DNA of 64,000 nucleotides from Methylobacterium dankookense (GCF_902141855.1 NZ_CABFVH010000008.1:101098-165097); one strand, 5' to 3'; shown: positions 10,571 to 20,033, counted from the first letter of the stretch. The notes: a model not told the origin generated them from the sequence alone. Program-made: numbers and translations.

Positions 10571-10887
10571 CGGACCTCTCCCCGGAGCAGGCGCCAGAGC
10601 TGGCGCACGATCGGCAGGCGGTCGATCCCGAACTGAGCGATCGCGAAGGCCGCCACCGTGACGGCCACGGCCGCGTGGCGCACGCGGCGGTAGAAGCGGG
10701 CGAGCGCCCGGCGCTCGATGCGCTCGTCGATCAGCTCGTCGAGGGCGGTGAGCCGGTCCGGGTTCTGGCGCCGGATGAAGGCCCGCCACTCGGTGCCGAA
10801 TCGGACGACGCGCCGCTCCTCGTCCGATTCGGCCGTGTCCGGCCGGCCGGCATCTTGGGCATGGCTCGTATCCTGGGCGCGGCTCAT
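10567..10887 (-). CDS. Hypothetical protein with C-terminal membrane helix, GTA lysis region
   Basis: 106 residues from the ATG at 10887. A charged, cytoplasmic-looking N-terminal half (FGTEWRAFIRRQNPDRLTAL, DELIDERIERRALARF) is followed by one membrane helix (AAVAVTVAAFAIAQFG). The reading frame extends upstream to 10992 only because it crosses a dispersed repeat, so the internal ATG is preferred. Candidate holin or accessory lysis protein by position only. Confidence 0.55.
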   Translation of the reverse strand: MSRAQDTSHAQDAGRPDTAESDEERRVVRFGTEWRAFIRRQNPDRLTALDELIDERIERRALARFYRRVRHAAVAVTVAAFAIAQFGIDRLPIVRQLWRLLRGEVR

Positions 10888-10912
10888 GGCGGGCCTTCGT
10901 TCTCGGGAGCGG

Positions 10913-10979
10913 CTCAAAGCTCTTGTTTTGACGCGCTCTCTTGCGCCGAACCGGTATCCACTTCGGCGGAGAGCGGCTC
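10913..10979 (-). repeat. Dispersed palindromic repeat, family D, copy 1
   Basis: Read on the minus strand it contains GAAGTGGATACCGGTTCGGC and then GCGCGTCAAAACAAG. The same element occurs at 13398-13460, 51350-51408 and 62140-62200, always between genes. The CCGCCGAA...TTCGGCG arms can pair. Confidence 0.75.
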
Positions 10980-11470
10980 TAGCGGGCCGCAAGCCCCGCC
11001 GCGCCGAGGGCGGGGGCGAGGGTGTTGGCGGCGGTGGCGGCGGGCTCGAGGTCGAGCCGGCGGAACACGGTCTCGGCGAGCCCCGGCAGGCTGCCGGCGG
11101 CGCGGATCAGGAAGCCGGGCACCGTGTCGGCCGCCCGCTGCACGGCTGCGGCGATCACCGCGGAGCCGACCGGCACGGTGAGCACCTGCCCCTTGGCGGC
11201 GCCCTCGACGGCGTTGAGGGCGTAGTCGGTGACGTGCCGGACCACGCCCTCCACCACGCTGCGCGAGATCACGTAGCTGGCGAGCGGCACGAAGCGGGCG
11301 ACGAGGCCGGTGACCAGGGCGACGAGGACGGGGCTCAGCACCGCCTGCACCGCCTCGGCGAAGGCGACGAGCCAGGCGCCCCAGGGCAGCACGACGGCGA
11401 TCCCCTCGGCCGCGACGGCCGGGCGGGCGCAGAGGCAGAGGGCGGCGGCGGGGGCGAGCAGGCGGATCAT
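10979..11470 (-). CDS. Hypothetical secreted or membrane protein, GTA lysis region
   Basis: 163 residues with an N-terminal signal peptide (MIRLLAPAAALCLCARPAVA) and long amphipathic or hydrophobic helical stretches (VLSPVLVALVTGLVARFVPLA). The start overlaps the lysozyme stop by four bases (ATGA), so it belongs to the lysis operon. No family is recognised. The signal peptide and position suggest an envelope role during particle release. Confidence 0.6.
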   Translation of the reverse strand: MIRLLAPAAALCLCARPAVAAEGIAVVLPWGAWLVAFAEAVQAVLSPVLVALVTGLVARFVPLASYVISRSVVEGVVRHVTDYALNAVEGAAKGQVLTVPVGSAVIAAAVQRAADTVPGFLIRAAGSLPGLAETVFRRLDLEPAATAANTLAPALGAAGLAAR

Positions 11471-12102
11471 CGGAGGTCTCCTCGGGGGCGGATGAATCTG
11501 CGGCCCGGCGCGGGGCGGGCACCCAGGCGGCGCAGGAGCCCGGCCGCGCCGCCGGCGGGCGGGACGACAGGGACGAGCGTCGGTGTCGGGATCGCGGGAT
11601 CGAGCACGGCCGCGACCGGGGCGGCGAGGGCGATCGGCGCCGCCTCCGCGGTGGGCCGGGGCAGGGCCTCGGCATAGGGCGTGACGAGCTGGTCGGCCTC
11701 GGCGCGGCGGCGGCCGCGGATGGCGGCGGGCTCGTCCCACCAGAGCAGGGCCTCGCGCGCGCCGGCCAGGTCGCCCGCGTTGAGGCGCTTCAGGAAGGTC
11801 GAGCGGGCGAAGGCGGCGGGCCCGATATTGAAGCAGACCGAGACCAGGGCATCGAAGCTGTGCGGGGGAAGCGCCACGGCGAGCGCCGCGCGCACCGCCG
11901 CGGCATAGGCCTCGACATCGCGCGCGAAGATCGCGTCGCACTCGGCCGCCGTGATGCTCAGCCCGCGCCGGACCGCGGGCGGCCCGGCCGCCGAGGTATG
12001 GCCGATGCCGATGGTCCAGATCCCGGCCGTGTCGCGGTAGGCATTCAGGCGCCGGCCCTCGCGCGCGATCAGGACGGCCGTTCCGATGGGGCTGAGAGTC
12101 AT
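11467..12102 (-). CDS. GH24 (T4-type) lysozyme, probable GTA endolysin
   Basis: 211 residues. The T4 lysozyme catalytic pattern is intact: E15, D24 and T30 (REG, YRD, WTIGIGHT), the same spacing as E11-D20-T26 in T4 lysozyme. The muramidase domain ends near residue 145; a proline- and alanine-rich tail follows. No signal peptide, so release would need a holin. First gene of a four-gene minus-strand group. Expected role: peptidoglycan cleavage to free particles. Confidence 0.9.
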   Translation of the reverse strand: MTLSPIGTAVLIAREGRRLNAYRDTAGIWTIGIGHTSAAGPPAVRRGLSITAAECDAIFARDVEAYAAAVRAALAVALPPHSFDALVSVCFNIGPAAFARSTFLKRLNAGDLAGAREALLWWDEPAAIRGRRRAEADQLVTPYAEALPRPTAEAAPIALAAPVAAVLDPAIPTPTLVPVVPPAGGAAGLLRRLGARPAPGRRFIRPRGDLR

Positions 12103-12289
12103 CGGGCGATCTCCGCTTTCGAGGGATGGCGCGTGTGATCGTCACCGGCGGCCGTCAGAACGAACCGGGCGCGATACGGGCATCGGAGCATGTGCAGGCG
12201 CGAGCGTCCCGCATCCGGTAGCCGATGCTTGGCTCGGTTGGGGGGCGCCGCTATAGACCGCTGGCGCCACGGGCCATGCGGGAAGTGCC

Positions 12290-13339
12290 ATGCATCAGAA
12301 ATGGATCGGAATTCACGACCATTCCGATTCTGCAGTCCGGTGGCTGGATGCTGGTGTTTCCTATACTTGGCTGAGGGCCTTCGAGCAGGCACAGGGCGTC
12401 GAGACGGTCGCTTATCTGCGCGAGCATCACTACAGGCGTGATCTGGAAATTCCCGTTCGCGGTGTCCGATATTGCTTCCGCAATACGGAATTTCCGGATT
12501 GGGCCGAAGCGATCATCTCCGAGCGGCCTTCTCTGATCCTGTACAACCTTTGCTATTATAAGGCCGGGGCCCCGATCATCCGTCGGCTGCGCGAGGCGCT
12601 CCCCGGTACCCTGCACGTGATCCGAATCCACCATCAGGTGACCTATCTGGCCGCCCATGAGGGATTTGCGGAGTCGGTCCTCGCCTGCGACGTCGCGATC
12701 GCTCCGACGCCCGGCCAGATCCCTGCGGTTCGCGACCTCGGATTTCGCGGTCCTGTCCATGCGCTGCCATTCGGCATCGATGCCGAGGTGATGGCTCGCA
12801 CGGCGCGGCATTTCAGGGAGCGCGATTTCGATCTCGTCTGCGCCTGCAACAGCCATCCGGCCCGGAACCGGTCCGTGGTCGAGGCGGTCCTGGAGGTCTT
12901 GAAGAGTCGGGGCCGCCGCGTTTGCAACTTTCAGGACATGACCCGGCCCGAACTCGCCGCGGGGCTCGGACGGGCGAAGACGTTCTGGTTGTCCTCGCTG
13001 ACGGAGGCGAGCGGGTCGCGGATCATGCCCGAGGCGATAGCCGCAGGCTGCTATCCGATCGCATTCGAGGAATGCTTTACCGCCGAGGAATTGCTGCAGA
13101 CCATGGGTGTCGGCTCCGTCATCAGGAGCGGGATCGCCTATGATTATCGCACGAAGACCACGGCTGTGCCGGACTCCGCGGTCGCCGATCTCGCAGACAA
13201 GCTCGACGCGATCATCGCGCAACGCGACGCGGTTCCTGATTGGACGCCGGCGCCCCTTGCCCGCGCCTACCATGAGCATCACGAGGTGGCCGACCTGACC
13301 GCCCTCTTGAGAGAGGTGGGGGCTCAGCCGAGGCCTTGA
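12290..13339 (+). CDS. Glycosyltransferase-like protein (GT-B fold), cargo gene beside the GTA
   Basis: 349 residues. The second half looks like a GT-B donor-binding domain: a hinge-like FGIDAEVMARTARH, then FDLVCACNSHPARNRSVVEA, and a late SLTEASGSRIMPEAIAAGCYP corresponding to the E-x7-E region that binds the nucleotide sugar. It is on the strand opposite to the GTA genes and is visibly less GC-rich, with more ATT/TAT codons. Both are signs of recent acquisition. The acceptor is unknown; surface polysaccharide or tail-fibre sugar are options. Confidence 0.65.
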   Translation: MHQKWIGIHDHSDSAVRWLDAGVSYTWLRAFEQAQGVETVAYLREHHYRRDLEIPVRGVRYCFRNTEFPDWAEAIISERPSLILYNLCYYKAGAPIIRRLREALPGTLHVIRIHHQVTYLAAHEGFAESVLACDVAIAPTPGQIPAVRDLGFRGPVHALPFGIDAEVMARTARHFRERDFDLVCACNSHPARNRSVVEAVLEVLKSRGRRVCNFQDMTRPELAAGLGRAKTFWLSSLTEASGSRIMPEAIAAGCYPIAFEECFTAEELLQTMGVGSVIRSGIAYDYRTKTTAVPDSAVADLADKLDAIIAQRDAVPDWTPAPLARAYHEHHEVADLTALLREVGAQPRP

Positions 13340-13397
13340 AGATCTCTGCGCTGTATCTCGCTTCGTGCCGATCGCATTGCAATGGGAAACGGCCCTC

Positions 13398-13460
13398 GAT
13401 CCGTGTCTTCACGCGCCCTCTCGCGCCGAGCCGGTAGCCATTTCGATAGAGCGCGTGCCA
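13398..13460 (-). repeat. Dispersed palindromic repeat, family D, copy 2
   Basis: A more diverged copy: on the minus strand it reads GCTACCGGCTCGGCGCGAGA then GGGCGCGTGAAGAC. It lies between the two opposite-strand cargo genes of the GTA left end. Confidence 0.6.
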
Positions 13461-13492
13461 GACCGTGCGCGGGATACCTGCCCTGACCTTGA

Positions 13493-14488
13493 GTGACCGA
13501 CAGCATGGTTGATGAGGCTGCCACGCCCCGGAGGCCGCCCGGAATGGAAAGGTCTGATCACGGCCTGCTGCGGAGGGGGGTGATCGATCTCCCGGTGGAT
13601 GCCGACGGTTACGCATTCAACCCGACCGTGTTTCGATCGACCGCGGGTCTTGTCTGCCTCTATCGCCATGTCGGAGCCGATGGCGTCCGGACCCTGCGCC
13701 GTTGCCTGCTCGATGAAGCATTCCGTGCCTCGACCTACGAAATCTGGTCCGACGAGGTTCGCAACCTCGGCGGTAACGTCCGCTGGTATGCCGATCCCCG
13801 CGCAACCCGTCGCCGGTCCGATATCTATATCTCGTTCAATACAGGGCATTCCGAATGCCCGAATCAGATTTACCTCGTCCGGGTCGACGGGTTGGGCGTG
13901 CCGCAGACACCGCCGTTGCGATTGGTCAAGCGCGACGGCCGTCGGAATTTCGAGAAGAACTGGGGCTTCTTCGATTATTTAGGTGATATTTACGCAATCT
14001 ACTCGATCGCACCGTTCGTGGTGCTGCGGTTGCGTTTCTCTGGTCACGAAATTTTAGGTGATACGGTCGCCGTTCATCATTGGGAAGCCGATAGTCTGCA
14101 GCGATCCTATGGTCCGTTGCACGGCGGTGCAGCCCCAATTCTGATCGGCGACCGGGGATTTCTCGTCGCCCAGTCGAATGTGGCAGGAGCGGCTGGCCAG
14201 ACCTACCGCGGAACGCTTCTGACCTTCGAGGCGGTCCCACCGTTCAGGCCGATCGCAGTTGCCCCCCGACCCCTCTTTACCCTTGCCGACGAGGAGCTCG
14301 CCCTTCGGCCCGGTAAACTCCTCAATCCCGCGGTCGACACCTGCTTCTATCCTTGCGGCGCTCTGGCCGATCCGGACGACCATAGGCTGCTCATCACCTA
14401 CGGGATCAACGATTTCCGTAGCGGCATCCGCCACTACGATCTCGCCCGCCTCTCGAAGGCCTTGGTGCCGGTGGTCCGAGCACCTTGA
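13493..14488 (+). CDS. Beta-propeller protein resembling GH130-type glycosidase/phosphorylase
   Basis: 331 residues with repeated propeller-like strands: YAFNPTVFRSTAGLVCLYRH, then VRWYADPRATRRRSDIYISF, FEKNWGFFDYLGDIYAIYSI and LLITYGINDF. The KNW-x-F segment and the YGxND ending resemble GH130 and related five-bladed propellers that bind mannosides and other beta-linked sugars. Whether catalytic Asp residues are kept needs alignment. It follows the glycosyltransferase by 153 bp on the same strand and shares its lower GC. The GTG at 13493 or the ATG at 13505 could be the start. Confidence 0.6.
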   Translation: MTDSMVDEAATPRRPPGMERSDHGLLRRGVIDLPVDADGYAFNPTVFRSTAGLVCLYRHVGADGVRTLRRCLLDEAFRASTYEIWSDEVRNLGGNVRWYADPRATRRRSDIYISFNTGHSECPNQIYLVRVDGLGVPQTPPLRLVKRDGRRNFEKNWGFFDYLGDIYAIYSIAPFVVLRLRFSGHEILGDTVAVHHWEADSLQRSYGPLHGGAAPILIGDRGFLVAQSNVAGAAGQTYRGTLLTFEAVPPFRPIAVAPRPLFTLADEELALRPGKLLNPAVDTCFYPCGALADPDDHRLLITYGINDFRSGIRHYDLARLSKALVPVVRAP

Positions 14489-14514
14489 ATCGTGGGTGAC
14501 GGCCGAGGCGGCCC

Positions 14515-16095
14515 TCACCGTGCAGCAACCTGCACGCCGGCGAACAGGGACTCCGCGGCTGCAGCGTACCCATCGGCCCCGGTGAGGCGTGCGAAGATCT
14601 CCACGGTGTCGCCGGTATCGAGCTTCAGCACCGTATCGAGCGCGATGGCCGTGACGCCATCGACGAGGCTGCCCGTGGCCGCGCCGCGCCCGCGCCCCGC
14701 CGACGAGCCGTTGCGGTAGGCCCGGATCTCGAAGGCGGAGGGAGCGCTCGATCCGTTGCGCTTGAAGCCGAGCGTTGCTCCGAAACGGTAGAGGCCGCCT
14801 TCCGGGGCGACGAAGCGATTCGCATCCGCGCGGAAGACGCCCTGATCGTTGCTATCGGCGGTGTTGAACTGGACCTTGGTCCAGGTGCCGGCCGGCAGAT
14901 AGTTGTCGAAACTGGTCGTGGCGGCGAAGCAGGGCTGGTTGGTCAGGCGGCTCCAGCGCGTCCCGTCATGGCCCTTGAAGGCGCCAGCCGTGCTGTCGAA
15001 GACGAGCTGGCCGGCGGCCGTGCCGGCGCTCGGGGGAGCCGCCTGCGGCTGCAGTTCCAGGGCGCCGTTCGCCCTGAACTTGACGGCCGAGCGCCGGCCC
15101 GTGCCACCGAGCGGCGTCGTCTGGAAGTCGAGACAGGTCCCCCAGGCGCCGGCCGTGAAATCCTCCTCCGCGCCGCCGTTGAACGCCACGGCGTTGCCGG
15201 AATAGGCGCCGCCCGCGTGCCAGCCCGAACCGAAGAACCCGAAGAAGCGGTCGCCCTTCAGGATCGGCAGCGGTGCGCCGGCGGTCCCGCGCGCCACGGC
15301 TGCCTTGATGACAGCCACGGGGCCGAACATGCCGCTCGGATCGTTGCCGTAGTTCTCGAAGTAGAGCGCGTTGTTCGTCGGGTCGCCGTTGGCGTTGTTG
15401 ACGACGTGCAGCGGCGCCAGGGCGGGCCCGGGGCCGTTCACGGTGAGCCAGCCATTGTCGGGCCGGACGGAGAGGCTCTGGACGAAGCGCGTCCCGTCCG
15501 GGCTGGTCTTGAGGCCGAAGCCGTCCGAGCCGAAGGTGCCGAGCAGCGCGCGCGTCGAGAATCCGGTCTGGAAGGCGAGGCCCGCATCCTTGGCCGCGTC
15601 CTGCTTGTTCACGCTGAGCCGCATCGAGCCGGAGCCCGGCGCGGAATCGTCCCAGGAGAACAGGGCGCCCTCCGCCTTCACGGCGAGGCGGTTCGCTGAA
15701 TCGGCCGCGGTGTTGATGCCGAGCCGCGCGAGGTTCTGCAGGATCGAGAGCGTGCTGCGGAAGCTCGTCCAGCGGGTGCCGGTGAAGGTGTAGAGGTCGG
15801 CCTCGTCCACGAGATAGGCGAGCCAGCCGGGGCGCGGGGCGATCCCCGTCCAGGCGCCGTCCTGGAACAGGGCGATCCGGCCGGACAGGCCCGTCCAGGC
15901 GCCGCCGGGTTCCGCCGCCGCGACGAGGTAGCGGTCGCCCTCCGCGGGGGCGGGGGGCGGGCTCGCCAGGTCCTTGTCGAGGCAGGCGATCTGCACGAGC
16001 GCATCGAGGAGGGTCAGCGCCTCGTTGTGGGTGACGTGCTTCTGCGCCTGCGCCGCCGCAATCAGCGGCAGCGCGAGGTTGCGCGTGGTCGACAT
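14515..16095 (-). CDS. GTA tail fibre-like protein: DUF2793 N-terminus, C1q-like C-terminal tip
   Basis: 526 residues. The N-terminus (LALPLIAAAQAQKHVTHNEA, ALTLLDALVQI, then WLAYLVDEADLYTFTGTRW) is the DUF2793 module found after the GTA tail genes in many Rhizobiales. The middle is beta-rich. The last ~130 residues (SFDNYLPAGTWTKVQFNTAD, GLYRFGATLGFK, LDTGDTVEIFARL) look like a C1q/TNF-like jelly roll, a common receptor-binding tip. Placed 26 bp after the giant tail protein gene; probably binds the recipient cell surface. Confidence 0.78.
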   Translation of the reverse strand: MSTTRNLALPLIAAAQAQKHVTHNEALTLLDALVQIACLDKDLASPPPAPAEGDRYLVAAAEPGGAWTGLSGRIALFQDGAWTGIAPRPGWLAYLVDEADLYTFTGTRWTSFRSTLSILQNLARLGINTAADSANRLAVKAEGALFSWDDSAPGSGSMRLSVNKQDAAKDAGLAFQTGFSTRALLGTFGSDGFGLKTSPDGTRFVQSLSVRPDNGWLTVNGPGPALAPLHVVNNANGDPTNNALYFENYGNDPSGMFGPVAVIKAAVARGTAGAPLPILKGDRFFGFFGSGWHAGGAYSGNAVAFNGGAEEDFTAGAWGTCLDFQTTPLGGTGRRSAVKFRANGALELQPQAAPPSAGTAAGQLVFDSTAGAFKGHDGTRWSRLTNQPCFAATTSFDNYLPAGTWTKVQFNTADSNDQGVFRADANRFVAPEGGLYRFGATLGFKRNGSSAPSAFEIRAYRNGSSAGRGRGAATGSLVDGVTAIALDTVLKLDTGDTVEIFARLTGADGYAAAAESLFAGVQVAAR

Positions 16096-16121
16096 GCGGC
16101 TTTCTCCGGGGATGGGAATCG

Positions 16122-19100
16122 TCAGGCGGCGCGGACGGGCACCCGCGCGCGGCAGGGGGCGCCGGGGCCCGCGGCGGTGCCGATCTGGGCGATGACGGCC
16201 TCGATCGCGGTCCGGGGCGCTCCGAAATCCGCGATCTCGTCGGCGCTCGCGTAGAGGACGCTCGGGCCGGTGGCGGTCAGGCGGCGCAGGACCTGACCGT
16301 CATCGGCCAGCACGTCGATACTGTAGGCTTCCGCCGCCTCGTCGAGGGGGATCTCGGCGGGCTCCCGGGCGCCCGCCGCCCGCCGCGCCCGCCGGGTCCA
16401 TGCGAGGCGCACGCCCTCCGCCTCGCGCCGCGCCCGCAGATGCACGGGCGCGAGGCAGGTCAGCGCGGCGAGCCCCGCCGTCGCGGCGATCTCGACGAAG
16501 GCCGGGTCGCCGGGATCGCGCTCGGCCGGGCCGATGCGGTAGCGGAACGGCCGCCCCGCCTCGTCGAGCCTGTCCACCAGCGGCACCACCGCGCCCCCGT
16601 CGAGGCGCAGGATCAGGCTGCCCGCCGGGGCACCCCGGCCCGCGGCCGCCTCGCTGTTGCCAAGCCCGCGCAGCATCCGGGCGAGCCGGTAGCGCTCGGG
16701 CCCGGCGAGCACCGCCTCGGCCGCGCCGAGGATCTCGATGCCGCCATCGGGGGCGACCACAGCGAAGAGGTTGCCGCCGGCGAGCATTGCCGTCTCCTCG
16801 ATGCTGGCGAGCGCCCCCGCATGGCGCAGCGTCACGTCGAGGCGGGCGCGGCGGTCGATCCGCCAGAGCGGGCCCGGCGGCAGGTCGGAGAGGGTGTGCC
16901 CGAGGCAGGCCGGATGGTCGAGGGTGGCGTGGAGGGCGAGCGGGCCGTCCGCGCCCGCGCTGCGCCAGACCGCCACCGAGCCGGGCCAGGGATCGGCCGC
17001 CACGGCGAGATATTGCAGGGCGGTCGGGCTGGAGCGGTCGACGGGCAGGTCGAGGGCGATGGCGAAGGGCCGTCCCGGCAGGCCGGGCGGCGCCGAGCCG
17101 GCTCCGGCGGGTGCCCGGTCGCGGGGGCGGAGGCCGGAGCCGTGCAGGGGCACGCCGCGGGTCTCCAGGCGCCGGCCGCCCGGCCCGTCGTCGATGCGGA
17201 CGATCCGCTGCAGCAGCGGGCCGGCGGCGCGGGGGGCGGGCAGGGCCAGGAGGTCGCCCGGCTCGAGCGCCAGGAGGCGGGGGCTCAAGGTGAGGCTCGC
17301 GGTGTCGCGGGCGGCGATGGCGCGGTCGAGCAGGGCATCGGCGAGGTCCTCCGCGCTCGCGCGCCGGGTGACGATCGCCGCCTCGATCCGGCTCTCGCGG
17401 CGGCGCCCGCCCGCCGGACGCATGGCCGCGGCGCTGGCGCGGCGATAGGCCGGGCTCTCGGAATCGGTGATGCCGAGTTCGAGGCTGCGCGGCAGGGCGC
17501 TCTCCTCCGCCCGCACCTGCGCGAGCGGTGGCCTGTCCTCGGCGACGCGCACGAGGTCGCCCTCGGCGAGGGCCAGGGCGGCCTCGCGGCGGGGGCCGCG
17601 GATGCGGAGCACCCCCGCCACGGCCGAGACGTCGAGGCCGTAGATCTGGGCGAGGGGCTCCAGGGCGGCGCGCGCCGAGAGCGGGCGGTCGACCACGTAG
17701 CCGTCGAGGAAGGCGGCGGCCTCGATCCGCACGGCCGCGTCCACGCCGAGATCGGCGAGGATGCGGGCCACCAGCAGGTCGAGGTCGCAGCCCTCGATGC
17801 GCCCGGTGATCCAGTGCCCGATCCGCCAGTTGCCGGCATCGGCCCAGACCGATCCGAGATCGGGGAAGGCGGGGAAGGGCCGCGCGTCCCAGGCCCAGAC
17901 GAACACCGAGGCCGGATCGACCATGCGCCCGCCATAGACCGGCGAGACCGGGTTGTGGGCGGGCTCGAAGCCCGGCGCCTCCGGATCGAACCGCGACAGG
18001 ATCGCCTCCAGGCCGCGCAGCTGGATGAGGTCGTCGCGGATCCCGCGGGAGAAGGGCGGGACGGCGTTCTCGGAGGATTTCGGGTCGGGGAAGACGTTGG
18101 GGCCGTTGGTGCCCTTGTCGACGGCGGGCACGCCCACCTCCGTGAGCCAGATCGGCTTGGCTCCGGGCAGCCACGCGGTCGGCCCGGTCTCGATGCCGCC
18201 CTCCCGCTCGACATGGCGGTTCGACCACCACGCGACGAGGTCCTTCGCCCGGAAGGTCCAGGGCTTGCCGAAGGCGCCGTCGGCGATGGGCACGCGGCCT
18301 TGCGCGGCGCGCGCGCCCTCGTCCGGATAGTACCAGTCGAAGGCCTCGCCCGAAGCGCAGGCCGCCTTCAGGAAGGCGCGGTCGTAGAGGGTGTCGGCCC
18401 GGGCGAGGTCGGCGTGGACGGGGGCATCGCGCCAGTCGGTGAGCGGTGGGTAGTAGTCGATGCCCACCGCCGCGATGTTCGGGTCGGCGAAGAGCGGGTC
18501 GAGGGGGAAGCGGACGGCCGCCCCGTTCTCGCGCATATGCGCGCCGTACTCGGTCCAGTCGGCGGCGTAGACGAGGGGCACGCCCGGCCCGAGGATCGCC
18601 CGCACCTCGGCCGCGAGCGCCCGTAGCGCCGCCACCGCGGGGTAGCCGGCCGCGCCCCGCACGCGGGTCAGCCCGACGAGCTCGCTGCCGATCAGGAAGC
18701 CGGACAGGCGGATCCCGGCCTCGGCCCAGCCCGCGGCGAGGCCCGCGTAATGCAGCACCGCGCGCCGGTAGCCGTTCGCGAAGAAGGCCGCGACCTGGGC
18801 CTCGGCCGCTTCGGTGCCGTCCGGGCTGTCCGGCCGGCCCGGGGCGGGATGGCAGGTGATGCGCCCACGCCAGGGATAGGGCGGCTGGCCGGGGGCGCTC
18901 GCGTCGCGCGGGTCCGGCAGGCCGTTCCCCGCGGGGATGTCCATCATCACGAAGGGGTAGAGCACCACCTCAAGCCCGCGCCGGGCGAGGTCGGCGACGA
19001 GGCGCCCGAGCCCGGCATCGGAGGGCGTGCCGCCATAGGCCGGGGCGCCGTCCGGGGTGGTGGAGACGCGCTCCGCCCCCGCGCGGCCCGTGCCCGCCAC

Positions 19101-20033
19101 CTGCCAGACGTCGCCGGTCGTGTCCTGGTCCGCCGCCTCGACCTTCGGGACCACCCGGCACTGCCCGGCCCGCAGGTCGTTCCCGAACCACGACGCCACC
19201 ACGGCCACGCGCTCGAGGCGCGGGCACAGGGCCTGGAGCGCGTCGAGGGAGGCGGTGACGTCGGCCTCGCGCTGGAGCTGGAAGCGGTTGGCGGCCCGGG
19301 TCCGCCCGAGGCCGAGATCGACGCCGACCGGGGCGGGGTCGAGGCCGAACTCGCTGGAGCCCGGGATCAGGTCCACCGCGCGGACGAGCGGCGCGAGGCC
19401 GTTGACCGGGCGGATCACCTCGAAGGCGAATTGCGGCACGCGGTTGCCGAACTCGGCGAGCGGCAGGCCCTCGAACACCACGTAGGCGAGGCCGCGATAG
19501 GCGGGGGCGTTGTCCGCACCCTCCTTGGCGACGACGAGCGGGTCGGGCTCCTGGTCGGCCGCGCCGGTATGGACGCGGAGCGTGATCCGGGTCTGGTCGA
19601 TCTCGCGGCCGTCGGCCCAGATCCGGCGCAGGCAGGCGACCTCGCCCTCGCACAGGCCGACCGCGAGGTTGGCGGAATAGGCGTAGGCCGTGCGCACGAT
19701 GCGCTGGCCGCCGCCGCCCTTGGCGCCGCTGCCGGCACGCTCCACCGTGGTGTTGGCGACCTCGAGCGGGCGCGTCGCCCAGATCAGGGTGCCGCCGAGC
19801 TTCGCCCGCCCGTAGACGCGGGGCACGGGATCGCCCTCGGTGGAGGTGAGACCGGCGACGTCGGCAAGCCGCGGCCCCTCGACATGGCGCGGGCCGGAGC
19901 GCGACCCGAGCAGCGCCCCGTCGATGGCGCCGCCGGCCGCGGCCCCGACCACGCGACCGATCACCCCGCCGATCGGGCCGCCGAGCGCGGTGCCCGCCGC
20001 CGCGCCGGCCGTGGACAGGATCAGCGTCGCCAT
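16122..20033 (-). CDS. GTA giant tail-tip/host-specificity protein with TIM-barrel-like domain (g15 type)
   Basis: 1303 residues from the ATG at 20033, which has an AGGAG ribosome site. The N-terminus is glycine- and alanine-rich and hydrophobic (AAGTALGGPIGGVIGRVVGA) as in phage tail hub proteins. The middle, about residues 400-750, is the GTA TIM-barrel-like domain (VAAFFANGYRRAVLHYAGLA, IAAVGIDYYPPL, VWAWDARPFPAFPD). The rest is a phage-tail-type module. It matches RcGTA g15 in size and order and overlaps the NlpC/P60 gene by 13 bp. Expected role: tail baseplate hub contacting the envelope. Confidence 0.92.
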   Translation of the reverse strand: MATLILSTAGAAAGTALGGPIGGVIGRVVGAAAGGAIDGALLGSRSGPRHVEGPRLADVAGLTSTEGDPVPRVYGRAKLGGTLIWATRPLEVANTTVERAGSGAKGGGGQRIVRTAYAYSANLAVGLCEGEVACLRRIWADGREIDQTRITLRVHTGAADQEPDPLVVAKEGADNAPAYRGLAYVVFEGLPLAEFGNRVPQFAFEVIRPVNGLAPLVRAVDLIPGSSEFGLDPAPVGVDLGLGRTRAANRFQLQREADVTASLDALQALCPRLERVAVVASWFGNDLRAGQCRVVPKVEAADQDTTGDVWQVAGTGRAGAERVSTTPDGAPAYGGTPSDAGLGRLVADLARRGLEVVLYPFVMMDIPAGNGLPDPRDASAPGQPPYPWRGRITCHPAPGRPDSPDGTEAAEAQVAAFFANGYRRAVLHYAGLAAGWAEAGIRLSGFLIGSELVGLTRVRGAAGYPAVAALRALAAEVRAILGPGVPLVYAADWTEYGAHMRENGAAVRFPLDPLFADPNIAAVGIDYYPPLTDWRDAPVHADLARADTLYDRAFLKAACASGEAFDWYYPDEGARAAQGRVPIADGAFGKPWTFRAKDLVAWWSNRHVEREGGIETGPTAWLPGAKPIWLTEVGVPAVDKGTNGPNVFPDPKSSENAVPPFSRGIRDDLIQLRGLEAILSRFDPEAPGFEPAHNPVSPVYGGRMVDPASVFVWAWDARPFPAFPDLGSVWADAGNWRIGHWITGRIEGCDLDLLVARILADLGVDAAVRIEAAAFLDGYVVDRPLSARAALEPLAQIYGLDVSAVAGVLRIRGPRREAALALAEGDLVRVAEDRPPLAQVRAEESALPRSLELGITDSESPAYRRASAAAMRPAGGRRRESRIEAAIVTRRASAEDLADALLDRAIAARDTASLTLSPRLLALEPGDLLALPAPRAAGPLLQRIVRIDDGPGGRRLETRGVPLHGSGLRPRDRAPAGAGSAPPGLPGRPFAIALDLPVDRSSPTALQYLAVAADPWPGSVAVWRSAGADGPLALHATLDHPACLGHTLSDLPPGPLWRIDRRARLDVTLRHAGALASIEETAMLAGGNLFAVVAPDGGIEILGAAEAVLAGPERYRLARMLRGLGNSEAAAGRGAPAGSLILRLDGGAVVPLVDRLDEAGRPFRYRIGPAERDPGDPAFVEIAATAGLAALTCLAPVHLRARREAEGVRLAWTRRARRAAGAREPAEIPLDEAAEAYSIDVLADDGQVLRRLTATGPSVLYASADEIADFGAPRTAIEAVIAQIGTAAGPGAPCRARVPVRAA

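Noticed and set aside
10913..13460. Family D repeats flanking the GTA lysis genes as possible attachment sites
   Set aside because: The same element is also at 51350 and 62140, far from the cluster, and no integrase is present.
16440..18626. 728-codon + strand frame opposite the giant GTA tail gene
   Set aside because: Antisense shadow of a conserved gene with third-position GC bias; no recognisable domain.
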